Source: DASUPK01 sp036265435
Lineage (GTDB): Bacteria > Actinomycetota > Thermoleophilia > Solirubrobacterales > 70-9
Length of the DNA: 18,447 nt
Assembly: GCA_036265435.1 (NCBI GenBank)
Contig: DATAPB010000281.1
Span: 1 to 18,447 of the forward strand
Direction: 5' to 3'
Shown here in pieces: positions 1-6,668 of this stretch. Position 1 is the first letter of the stretch; each line of letters starts with the position of its first letter. Position numbers and translations under genes: made by a program. The notes under the pieces were generated by a model that was not told the DNA's origin, did no database searches, and saw nothing but the letters and a program-made list of their open reading frames with translations.

Positions 1-1236
1 CTGCGGGCCGCCTGCGGCTCCGCTCGCGAGTCCCGCCGCGGCCGGCTCCACGCGATCGGGCTGATCTCCGACGGCGGGGTCCACTCGGGTTGGGAGCACA
101 TCGAGGCGGTGATCGAGCTGGCCGGTGAAGAGGGCGTCTCCGAGCTCGTGCTGCACGCCCTCACGGACGGGCGGGACACGCTCCCGACCGCCGGCGCGGG
201 CTATGTCGAGGAGGTCGAGCGCTGGCTGCGCCACGTCGGCTCGATCGGGACCGTCGGCGGCCGCTACTGGGCGATGGACCGCGACCGCCACTGGGATCGG
301 ACGAAGCGCGGCTACGACGCGATCGTCCATGCGCGGGCGCCACGCGCAGACGCCGCGGTCCAGGCGATCCGCGAGTCCTACGACCGCGGCGTCACCGACG
401 AGTTCATCGAGCCCACCGTGGTCGGCGAGTTCGACGGCGCCGAGCCCGACGAGCCCTTCATCTTCATCAACTTCCGGCCCGACCGAGCCCGCCAGCTGAC
501 CCGCGCACTCGGCGAGCCGGATTTCGACGAGTTCGACCGCGGCGGCGCCGGCCCATTCGAGGTGACGACGATGACCGAGTACCACCACGGCTGGCCGTAT
601 CCGGTCGCCTTCCCCCCGCGCGAGCCCGATGTCACGATCGCCCAGGTGATCGCCGAGCAGGGCGAGCGGCAGCTGCATGTCGCCGAGACCGAGAAGTACG
701 CCCACGTCACCTACTTCTTCAACGGCGGCCGGGAGAAGGAGTGGAGCGGGGAGGAGCGCTATCTCGTCGACTCGCCCCGGGACGTTCCCACCTACGACCA
801 CAAGCCCCAGATGAGTGCCGCGGCCGCTGCGAAGGCGTTCGACGAGCACTGGCGTGAGGACGGCTACCGCTTCGGGATCATCAACTTCGCCAACCCCGAC
901 ATGGTCGGCCACACCGGTGTGATCCCCGCGGCCGTCGCCGCGGTCGAGGAGGTGGACAGCCGCCTCGGCGAGGTGGTTTCGGCGGTCCACGAGAAGGGTG
1001 GGGCGTTGATCATCACGGCCGATCACGGCAACTGCGAGCAGATGCTCGAGCCCGACGGGTCGCCGAACACCGCCCACTCGACCAACCCGGTCCCGGTGAT
1101 CGTCACGGTCGACGGCATCGAGCTGCGCGACCACGGCATCCTCGCGGACGTCGCCCCGACGGCCCTCGACCTGCTCGGGATCGAGCAGCCCGAGGCGATG
1201 ACCGGGCGCAGCCTGCGGGAGGAACTGCCCACATAA
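1..1236 (+). CDS. gpmI: 2,3-bisphosphoglycerate-independent phosphoglycerate mutase, 5' end missing
   Basis: Glycolytic and gluconeogenic enzyme that interconverts 3- and 2-phosphoglycerate in the cytoplasm using Mn ions and a phosphoserine intermediate. The frame is open from base 1, so the gene starts outside the window. The 411 residues present are about 100 short of the usual ~510, and the part carrying the first metal ligands and the catalytic Ser is absent. Visible family motifs are SDGGVHSGWEH (codons 23-33), GGRYWAMDRDRHWDRT, the arginine-rich substrate site NFRPDRARQ, AETEKYAHVTYFFNGG, and the second metal site ADHGNCEQM followed by TAHSTNPVPV. The next gene, tgt, lies in the same reading frame just after the TAA stop, so the two are probably co-transcribed. 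Identification is secure; the family has no other close look-alike with all these motifs. Confidence 0.95.
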   Translation: MRAACGSARESRRGRLHAIGLISDGGVHSGWEHIEAVIELAGEEGVSELVLHALTDGRDTLPTAGAGYVEEVERWLRHVGSIGTVGGRYWAMDRDRHWDRTKRGYDAIVHARAPRADAAVQAIRESYDRGVTDEFIEPTVVGEFDGAEPDEPFIFINFRPDRARQLTRALGEPDFDEFDRGGAGPFEVTTMTEYHHGWPYPVAFPPREPDVTIAQVIAEQGERQLHVAETEKYAHVTYFFNGGREKEWSGEERYLVDSPRDVPTYDHKPQMSAAAAAKAFDEHWREDGYRFGIINFANPDMVGHTGVIPAAVAAVEEVDSRLGEVVSAVHEKGGALIITADHGNCEQMLEPDGSPNTAHSTNPVPVIVTVDGIELRDHGILADVAPTALDLLGIEQPEAMTGRSLREELPT

Positions 1237-1259
1237 CCTGATCGGATCAGGGCCGATCA
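1237..1259. promoter_or_regulatory. Two overlapping inverted repeats between gpmI and tgt
   Basis: Directly after the gpmI stop lies the dyad CCTGATC-G-GATCAGG (1237-1251). It overlaps a second inverted repeat, TGATCGG (1239-1245) and CCGATCA (1253-1259), with a 7-nt loop. The two pairings exclude each other in RNA. There is no T-run after them, so a classical intrinsic terminator is unlikely. They sit where translation of tgt should begin. Role unknown: an operator, an RNA switch or chance are all possible. Confidence 0.3.
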
Positions 1260-1335
1260 CGACAGGCTCCGGTTCGAGATTCAGGCACGTGACGGCGATG
1301 CCCGCACGGGCCTGATTCAGCTCGGGCATGCCGAT

Positions 1336-2445
1336 GTGCCCACGCCCGCGTTCATCCCGCTCGCCACGAAGGGCAGCGTCCGCGGGCTCTCCTCGTCGGA
1401 GGTCGCGAACCTCGGGTACGAGATGCTGCTCGGCAACACCTTTCACCTCCACCTGGCGCCGGGAGAGGAGGTGATCGCCGCCCGCGGTGGGCTCCACGGC
1501 TTCATGGGCTGGGGGCGGTCGATCATCACCGACTCGGGCGGCTTCCAGGTCTTCTCGCTTGCGCACGGCGGCGTGGCGGACGAGATCAAGGGCCGGCGGG
1601 GCGCTGCGCCGGGCGGCGCCAAGGTCGAGATCTCGGAGGAGGGAGTCGCATTCCAGTCGCTCCTCGACGGCTCGGACCGCTTCCTCGGTCCCGAGGAATC
1701 GATGCGGATCCAGGCCGCCCTCGGCTCCGACATCGCCCTGACCTTCGACGAGTGCACCCCTGCCCACGCGGATCGCGAGTACACCGCCCGTTCCATGGAG
1801 CGAACTCACCGCTGGCTCGACCGCTGCCTGGCCTGGCACGAGCAGCAGGGCCCGGCGGGACAGGCGGTCTTCGGGATCGTCCAGGGCGGTGTCCATGAGG
1901 ATCTCCGCCGGCAGTCGGCGGAACGCAACTCGGCCGCCGCGGTCGACGGGATCGCGATCGGCGGCACGCTCGGCCGGGAGAAGTCCGAGATGCACGGCGT
2001 CCTGGGCTTCACCGCGCCGCTGCTGCCCGACGAGGCGCCCATCCACCTGCTCGGAATCGGCGAAGTGGACGACCTGCTCGTCGGGATCGGGATGGGCATC
2101 GACCTCTTCGACTGCGCCATCCCGACGCGCCTCGCCCGGCATGGGACGGCGCTCGCTCCCAACCCCGATCGGCGCTTCCGCCTCGACCTCATGAAGTCGA
2201 TCTACGCGGATGACGATTCACCGCCGGTCGAGGGCTGCCCCTGCGAGGCGTGCACTCGACACACGCGCGCCTACCTGCACTACTTGGCCCGCAACAAGGA
2301 CCTGACGGGCACGCGCCTGCTGACCGTGCACAACCTGACCTACATGGAGCGCCTCACCGCGGGCGCGCGCGATGCGATCGCGGACGGCCGTTACAAGGCG
2401 TATTCCGACGCGGTTCTCGGCGGCACTCCACCATGGGCCGCCTGA
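1336..2445 (+). CDS. tgt: Queuine/preQ1 tRNA-ribosyltransferase (TGT), start uncertain
   Basis: Exchanges the anticodon wobble guanine of tRNAs (Asp, Asn, His, Tyr) for preQ1 in queuosine synthesis. Numbered from the GTG at 1336: catalytic Asp in ITDSGGFQ (D66), QGGVHEDLR, IGGTLG, HLLGIGEVDD, nucleophile Asp in GIDLFDCAIPTR (D259), and zinc ligands CPCEAC (C301, C303, C306) with H332. GTG 1336 is the first standard start in frame, but conserved TGT sequence continues upstream to about 1273 (FEIQARDGDARTG, then PTPAFIPLATKG across 1336), matching the normal N-terminus of the family. No ATG, GTG or TTG lies in frame between the gpmI TAA (1234-1236) and 1336. The real start may be a rare codon such as ATC 1246, or there may be a base error. 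It converges on the kinase gene with only 3 bases between the stops. Confidence 0.93.
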   Translation: MPTPAFIPLATKGSVRGLSSSEVANLGYEMLLGNTFHLHLAPGEEVIAARGGLHGFMGWGRSIITDSGGFQVFSLAHGGVADEIKGRRGAAPGGAKVEISEEGVAFQSLLDGSDRFLGPEESMRIQAALGSDIALTFDECTPAHADREYTARSMERTHRWLDRCLAWHEQQGPAGQAVFGIVQGGVHEDLRRQSAERNSAAAVDGIAIGGTLGREKSEMHGVLGFTAPLLPDEAPIHLLGIGEVDDLLVGIGMGIDLFDCAIPTRLARHGTALAPNPDRRFRLDLMKSIYADDDSPPVEGCPCEACTRHTRAYLHYLARNKDLTGTRLLTVHNLTYMERLTAGARDAIADGRYKAYSDAVLGGTPPWAA

Positions 2446-2448
2446 CCC

Positions 2449-3645
2449 CTACTTGGTGTTGTCCTCCACGACCTGCCGCAGGGCGTCGATCTGATCGTTC
2501 ACGTTCTGCTTGACGACCTGATCGAGGTCGATCTTGCTGCCGCCGCCGCTGGAAGCGAGCGCGACGAGCGCGGCCACCGCCGCGGCGAGCAGGAGGATCG
2601 AGATGACGATCAGCGCGTTGCGCGCGAAGCTCGAGGCGCGGCCGCGGCGCTGCTCTGGGGCCGGTCGCTGCTCGCGAGGCGGCACGGGGCGCCGCTGCGG
2701 ACGGCGCTGGGTGCGCGTCCGCGGCATGTGGCGGGTCGCCGCCGTGGGCGTGTCGTCCTCGAGCAGCCTCGTCGCGGCGGTCCCTTCGGGCGACTGGCCC
2801 ATCAGGCCGCGGCGAAGCGCGTCCGCGAGCTCGCCGGCCCCAGCGAAGCGGCGGGCCGGGTCCGACTCGAGCGCGACGAGAACCGCGTCGCCTACCGCCT
2901 GGGGCACGTCCTCGCTGTAGTTGCTCGGGTGGAGCGGCTGCTCGGACTGCTGCCGGACCGCCAGCTCGGCGAGCGAAGCGCCCTCGTATGGCAGGCGGCC
3001 GGTGAGGAACTGGTAGAGCACGACGCCGAGCGAGTAGACGTCCGACGCCGGAGTCGCCTCGTCGCCGCGCGCTTGCTCGGGGGCGAGGTAGGCGGCGGTG
3101 CCGACCACGGAGCCGACCTGCGTGATGCGCGTCTGCTCGCTGGCCCGGGCGATCCCGAAGTCGGCGAGCTTCACGGTCATGTCGCCGCCGCCGGCGGGGC
3201 CGCCGATGATCATCAGGTTCCCCGGCTTGACGTCGCGGTGGATGATCCCGTTGCGGTGCGCGTAATCGAGGCCGGCGCAGGCCTGGACCCCGATCTCCAC
3301 TGTTGTCTCGGGGTCGAGCTTGCCCTCCGCCTGGAGCAGCTGGGCGCCCGAGCGACCCCGCACGTACTCCATGACGATGTAGTGGCGTCCGGAGTCGATC
3401 CCGGTGTCGTAGACCTGGACGATGTTGGGGTGGACCAGCTTCGCGACCGCGAGAGCCTCACGCCGGAAGCGGGCCACGAAGCGCTCGTCGTCCGAGAGGT
3501 GCTCGGCGAGGATCTTCACGGCAACGGTGCGTTCGAGGATCGTGTCGGTCGCGCGGAAGACGGATGACATGCCACCGCTGCCGAGGCGGTCCTCGATCCG
3601 GTAGCGATCGGCGATCAGCTCGCCCTTGGGGGTGCGCGGGCTCAT
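2449..3645 (-). CDS. Membrane Ser/Thr protein kinase, PknB-like, without PASTA domains
   Basis: Hanks-type kinase of 398 residues that should phosphorylate cytoplasmic proteins. Domains: kinase about 14-280, with Gly-loop LGSGGMSSVF (21-30), VAVK Lys44, HRDVKPGN (136-143), DFG (162-164), GTAAYLAPE and DVYSLGVVL. A Pro/Arg-rich juxtamembrane linker spans about 300-340, one membrane helix about 344-364, and an external tail only about 34 residues long. The usual PknB PASTA repeats, which sense cell-wall fragments, are absent. The start is ATG at 3645, just after a GGGAGGA site. The open frame runs on to 3840, but that part is an Asp/His-rich shadow of the upstream gene. The ATG overlaps the stop of the upstream lipoprotein gene (ATGA), so the two are translationally coupled. 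The general family is certain; the substrate and signal are unknown. Confidence 0.93.
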   Translation of the reverse strand: MSPRTPKGELIADRYRIEDRLGSGGMSSVFRATDTILERTVAVKILAEHLSDDERFVARFRREALAVAKLVHPNIVQVYDTGIDSGRHYIVMEYVRGRSGAQLLQAEGKLDPETTVEIGVQACAGLDYAHRNGIIHRDVKPGNLMIIGGPAGGGDMTVKLADFGIARASEQTRITQVGSVVGTAAYLAPEQARGDEATPASDVYSLGVVLYQFLTGRLPYEGASLAELAVRQQSEQPLHPSNYSEDVPQAVGDAVLVALESDPARRFAGAGELADALRRGLMGQSPEGTAATRLLEDDTPTAATRHMPRTRTQRRPQRRPVPPREQRPAPEQRRGRASSFARNALIVISILLLAAAVAALVALASSGGGSKIDLDQVVKQNVNDQIDALRQVVEDNTK

Positions 3646-4142
3646 AGTCCTCCCGGCCCGATCCCCCCCGAGGCGCCGGGCGTGGTCGTCGTATCGGGGA
3701 TGGTCTGCGTCTGGGTGGGCGTGGTCTGCGTCTGGGTAGGCGTGGTCGTCGTCGGCTGAGTCCGCTCCGTCGTGGTCTCCTCCGTCGTCGTCGGCGCCGT
3801 CGTGGTCTCGGTCGTCGTCGTCTCGGCTCTGCCCTGGCACTTGCTCGGGTCGGTGAGCAGCAGCTTCAGGTTGTTGGCGCCGTTGTCCAGGGCCTGCTTG
3901 ACGTCGCCGTTGACGCTCGAGGGCAGGTCCGCGACGTCGGCGAGCAGGTCATCGGTCTTGTCCGCCGCCACCAGGCAGCTGCCGACGTCGACATTCGCCT
4001 TGATCTCGGCGATCTTGGCGAGCAGGGTGCGCGCGTTCTCAGGCGCAATCGACGGGTCGGGGCCGCTGTTTCCGCAGCCGTAGAGCGCCGCCGAGGCGGC
4101 CAGAGTCAGGGCAAGCAGTATCGGCCGCAGGCGCTTCGGCAT
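3642..4142 (-). CDS. Putative lipoprotein with Thr-rich C-terminal tail
   Basis: Protein of 166 residues from ATG 4142. The N-terminus has a short basic stretch (PKRLRP), a hydrophobic core (LLALTLAASAAL) and a lipobox-like LYGC with Cys23, so it should be exported and anchored outside the membrane. A helical-looking domain (about 33-103) has two Cys (56 and 102) that could form a disulfide. It is followed by a low-complexity tail of Thr, Pro, Gln and Glu (about 108-157) and a Gly end. I recognise no named family. An alternative start is the ATG at 4187, which overlaps the phosphoesterase stop as TGATG and would add 15 residues before the signal; neither start has a clear ribosome site. The gene overlaps the kinase start by 4 bases. 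An accessory or sensor partner of the PASTA-less kinase is an inference from position only. Confidence 0.72.
   Translation of the reverse strand: MPKRLRPILLALTLAASAALYGCGNSGPDPSIAPENARTLLAKIAEIKANVDVGSCLVAADKTDDLLADVADLPSSVNGDVKQALDNGANNLKLLLTDPSKCQGRAETTTTETTTAPTTTEETTTERTQPTTTTPTQTQTTPTQTQTIPDTTTTPGASGGIGPGGL
3648..3654 (-). promoter_or_regulatory. Ribosome binding site of the kinase gene
   Basis: Reading on the minus strand, GGGAGGA precedes the ATG at 3645 by two bases. It decides the start: the longer open frame to 3840 has no such site at its first ATG and overlaps the coding part of the lipoprotein gene. Confidence 0.65.
3703..3744 (-). repeat. 21-bp tandem repeat, two copies, in the Thr-rich tail
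   Basis: Units 3703-3723 and 3724-3744 differ at a single base (g/a) and encode two copies of a TPTQTQT-type heptad in the lipoprotein tail. The flanking stretch to about 3830 is GTC/GTG-rich simple sequence coding for Thr runs. The unit length is a multiple of three, so copy-number change would alter tail length without breaking the frame. Confidence 0.8.
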
Positions 4143-4186
4143 CGCGGCGATACTAGCCCGCGTTTCTTTGGAGGTCGCGGTCATCA

Positions 4187-4924
4187 TCACTGCCCGATAT
4201 AGAGCCGATCGGCGAGCAACTCGGGCAGGCCGGCCTCCCTGATCGCCTCGGCCGCCGAGTCGATGTCGTAGTCGGTCCGGTGGTAGATCGCGGTCCACGA
4301 TTCCGTGTCGAGCTCCAGCCAGGCGGCGCGCGGATCGCCGTCACGCGGCTGGCCGACGCTGCCCGGGTTGAGCAGCCAGCGGCTCTCGGAGAGGTCGATC
4401 TTTCGGCCGCCCTCTGCCTGGCCTCCGCCGTCGCCGCCAGGCGGTCCGTTCCCATCGGAGAACCAGAGGGCGACGTGCGAGTGGCCGATCAGGCTCACCC
4501 GCGCGGACTGGTCCGCCATGCACTCGCGTGCCTGATCGACGGCGAGCACGTATTCCCAGATCGGGTCGCGGGGCGAGGCGTGGTAAAGCCCGACCTCGTG
4601 CTCGGTGTTCTTCGGTTCGAGGGACTTCAGGAACTCGATCGTCGAGGCATCCGCGTTGGCCCGCGTCCACTCGACCGCCGCCGCGGCTGAGGCTGAGAAG
4701 ACATCGGTGTCGATCTCGCCCGTGACCGCGAGGTCGTGGTTGCCCACGAGGCTGAGCTGGCAGTGCTCGGAGACGAGCTTCGCGCAGTCGTCGGGCTGGG
4801 CGCCATACCCGACGACGTCGCCCAGGCACCAGCGCTGTTCGATGCCGGCCTCGTCGATCTCCTCGAGGACAGCCTCGAGGGCGGGCAGGTTCGCGTGAAT
4901 GTCGGTGAGGATGGCGACGCGCAT
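4187..4924 (-). CDS. Calcineurin-like metallophosphoesterase (YfcE/MJ0936 type)
   Basis: Cytoplasmic two-metal phosphoesterase of 245 residues. Metal-ligand motifs appear in order: LTDIHAN (D8, H10), LGDVVGYG (D36), VGNHD (N62, H63, D64), YHASP (H114) and GHSH (H148, H150). NPGSVGQPR (186-194) is the usual closing motif of this subfamily. Such proteins act on phosphodiesters or nucleotides, but the substrate cannot be read from sequence. The start MRVAILTDIH at 4924 is set by homology; the frame stays open far upstream, but that part is antisense to the protease gene. There is no strong ribosome site. A Gly-rich loop at 159-173 is an unusual insert. It is first gene of a coupled trio: its TGA overlaps a possible lipoprotein start (TGATG). 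The M48 protease gene starts only 18 bases away on the other strand. Confidence 0.9.
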   Translation of the reverse strand: MRVAILTDIHANLPALEAVLEEIDEAGIEQRWCLGDVVGYGAQPDDCAKLVSEHCQLSLVGNHDLAVTGEIDTDVFSASAAAAVEWTRANADASTIEFLKSLEPKNTEHEVGLYHASPRDPIWEYVLAVDQARECMADQSARVSLIGHSHVALWFSDGNGPPGGDGGGQAEGGRKIDLSESRWLLNPGSVGQPRDGDPRAAWLELDTESWTAIYHRTDYDIDSAAEAIREAGLPELLADRLYIGQ

Positions 4925-4930
4925 GGGGGT

Positions 4931-4935
4931 GGAGG
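4931..4935 (+). promoter_or_regulatory. Ribosome binding site of the M48 protease gene
   Basis: GGAGG, 7 bases before ATG 4943. It supports that start over GTG 4985 and lies in the 18-bp gap shared with the divergent phosphoesterase. Confidence 0.6.
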
Positions 4936-4942
4936 GCCGTGA

Positions 4943-6235
4943 ATGGGCCCGGGACCGGCGGAAACGGCGGTCTATCGTAGGGCGGTGCCCGGCCGATCGT
5001 CGCCTAAGTGGGTTCGCCTCGGCGTGACGGCGGTCGCCGCCGTGGTCGTCGCCGAGGCCGCCGCCTGGCTGCTCCGACCGCGTGACATCGAGAATCCGGT
5101 GCACGCCGACGAGAACGCCTACTTCTCGCACGAGGAGCTGACCAAGGCGCGCGACTACGCCTCGGGCCAGCGACTGATTCTGGTCGGCAGCCTCGTAGCC
5201 GAGGGGGCCGTGCTGATCCTGCTCGCGACCGGCCGCCCGGCCGTGACGCGGCGGGCGCTCGAGCAGCTCGGTGCCCGGCCGGTACTGGGAGGGGCCGCGG
5301 CAGCGGCGGGCTTCTCGGTAGTCCTCGCCGTGACCACCGTTCCATTTGGGATCTGGGCGCACGAGCGCTCGGTGGATGTCGGGCTCTCGACCCAGTCTCT
5401 GGGCGGCTACCTGAGCGATTGGGCGAAGGCGAGCGCGATCGGGGCGATCCTCGCGGGCGCCGTCGGCACCTTCGCGCTCTGGCTGATGCGCCGGTTCGGC
5501 CGGCGCTGGTGGATCCCCGGCAGCGCCGGCGTGGTCCTGGGCGCTGCGGTCATCACCTGTCTGGCGCCGGTCGTGATCGCCCCGCTCTTCAACAAGTTCA
5601 AGGAGCTGCCACCCGGCCAGGCGCGCACCGACGTCCTCGACCTCGCCCACCGGGCGGGGGTGGACGTCGGCCACGTCTACGAGGTGGACGCCAGCCGGCG
5701 CACGACCGCGATCAATGCCTACGTCAACGGCATCGGGTCATCGAAGCGCGTTGTCCTCTACGACACCCTGCTCAAGGACCTGAACCGCTCGGAGCGCAAC
5801 TCGGTGGTCGCGCACGAGCTCGGCCACGTGCACGGGAACGACATCCGGCGTGGACTCATCTTCCTCGCCCTGATCACGCCCCTGGCCCTGATCTTCGCCT
5901 CAGGGATGGCCAGGACCATCGCCGCGCGGCACGGGGAGAAGCCGGGCCAACCGGCCTACCTTCCGGCGTTCGCGCTGGCGCTCGCGGCCACCTCGTTCGT
6001 CCTGGGCATCGCAGGCAACCAGCTCTCGCGGGCAGTGGAGGCCCGAGCCGACACCTTCGCGCTCCAGCTCACCGACGATCCGAAGGGCATGATCGAGCTG
6101 CAGCAGCAGCTCGCTGATCGCAACCTCGGCGACCCCGATCCGCCGGACGCCTTCACCGTCGTCTTCGGTACCCATCCACCGACGATCGAGAGAATCGGCG
6201 CCGCCCTCGCCTGGGAGCAGGGCGAGCGTCCGTGA
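4943..6235 (+). CDS. M48 family membrane zinc metalloprotease (Ste24/CAAX protease-like)
   Basis: Integral membrane endopeptidase of 430 residues, probably in membrane-protein quality control. The zinc site is AHELGHVHGND (HExxH, H291-H295) with the third ligand Glu366 in VEARAD. The closing motif THPP (410-413) is typical of the Ste24 branch. About seven hydrophobic segments are visible (near 26-44, 78-95, 113-135, 163-182, 193-213, 304-322, 339-357), with the catalytic site between the last pairs, as expected for Ste24. ATG 4943 is preceded by GGAGG at 4931-4935 with a 7-base gap; GTG 4985 is a weaker alternative. Its TGA overlaps the GTG of rlmH (GTGA), so the two genes are coupled. Bacterial members do not process prenylated CAAX proteins in general, so the cellular substrate is unknown. 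Confidence 0.9.
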   Translation: MGPGPAETAVYRRAVPGRSSPKWVRLGVTAVAAVVVAEAAAWLLRPRDIENPVHADENAYFSHEELTKARDYASGQRLILVGSLVAEGAVLILLATGRPAVTRRALEQLGARPVLGGAAAAAGFSVVLAVTTVPFGIWAHERSVDVGLSTQSLGGYLSDWAKASAIGAILAGAVGTFALWLMRRFGRRWWIPGSAGVVLGAAVITCLAPVVIAPLFNKFKELPPGQARTDVLDLAHRAGVDVGHVYEVDASRRTTAINAYVNGIGSSKRVVLYDTLLKDLNRSERNSVVAHELGHVHGNDIRRGLIFLALITPLALIFASGMARTIAARHGEKPGQPAYLPAFALALAATSFVLGIAGNQLSRAVEARADTFALQLTDDPKGMIELQQQLADRNLGDPDPPDAFTVVFGTHPPTIERIGAALAWEQGERP

Positions 6236-6648
6236 AGGTCACCCTCGTGGTCGTGGGCAAGGTGAAGGCGCCCTTCGCCGAGGCCGACGCCCACTACCGC
6301 AAGATGCTCCAGCGGCACCAGCCCGTCGAGGTGATCGAGGTGCGCGACGAGGTGAACATCGAGGGCCGGATCCCTCCGCGTTCGCACGTGATCGCGCTCG
6401 ATCGCGGCGGCCAGGCTCTGAGCTCGAAGGCCTGGGCGAGCTGGCTCTCGGAGCGGCAGATCGATGCCCAGGACCTCTGCTTCCTGATCGGCGGGCCCGA
6501 GGGCCTCTCCCCGCACACGATGAGACTGGTCGACGAGCGCATCTCGCTCGGCCCGCAGACCATGGCCCATCAACTCGCCCGGGTCGTCCTACTGGAGCAG
6601 CTCTTTAGGGCCACCAAGATCATGGCCCGCGAGCCGTACCACCTCTAG
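6232..6648 (+). CDS. rlmH: 23S rRNA (pseudouridine1915-N3)-methyltransferase RlmH
   Basis: SPOUT-family methyltransferase that uses S-adenosylmethionine to methylate pseudouridine 1915 in helix 69 of 23S rRNA on assembled ribosomes. Seen: N-terminal VTLVVVGKVK, the SAM-binding knot FLIGGPEGL (84-92), ISLGPQTMAHQLARVVLLEQ, and the C-terminal family signature PYHL. The length of 138 residues is shorter than the usual 155-160; the shortening lies in the N-terminal half, while the active C-terminus is intact. The GTG start overlaps the protease stop by 4 bases. argS follows after 20 bases, so the three form one transcription unit. The family assignment rests on the near-invariant C-terminal half. 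Confidence 0.94.
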   Translation: MKVTLVVVGKVKAPFAEADAHYRKMLQRHQPVEVIEVRDEVNIEGRIPPRSHVIALDRGGQALSSKAWASWLSERQIDAQDLCFLIGGPEGLSPHTMRLVDERISLGPQTMAHQLARVVLLEQLFRATKIMAREPYHL

Positions 6649-6668
6649 CGGGACGTAGGCTGCAAGCG

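Noticed and set aside
2728..3567. Plus-strand open frame of 279 codons
   Set aside because: Exact antisense of the kinase domain; no recognisable product.
3703..3830. Short repeats as a CRISPR array
   Set aside because: Units are adjacent and coding, with no spacers; they translate to the Thr/Gln tail of the lipoprotein.
3646..3840. Asp/His-rich N-terminal extension of the kinase
   Set aside because: It is the Thr-rich tail of the lipoprotein gene read in another frame; the ribosome site and family alignment put the start at 3645.
4925..5674. Upstream extension of the phosphoesterase frame (250 codons)
   Set aside because: Antisense to the M48 protease, and the phosphoesterase fold begins cleanly at MRVAILTDIHAN.
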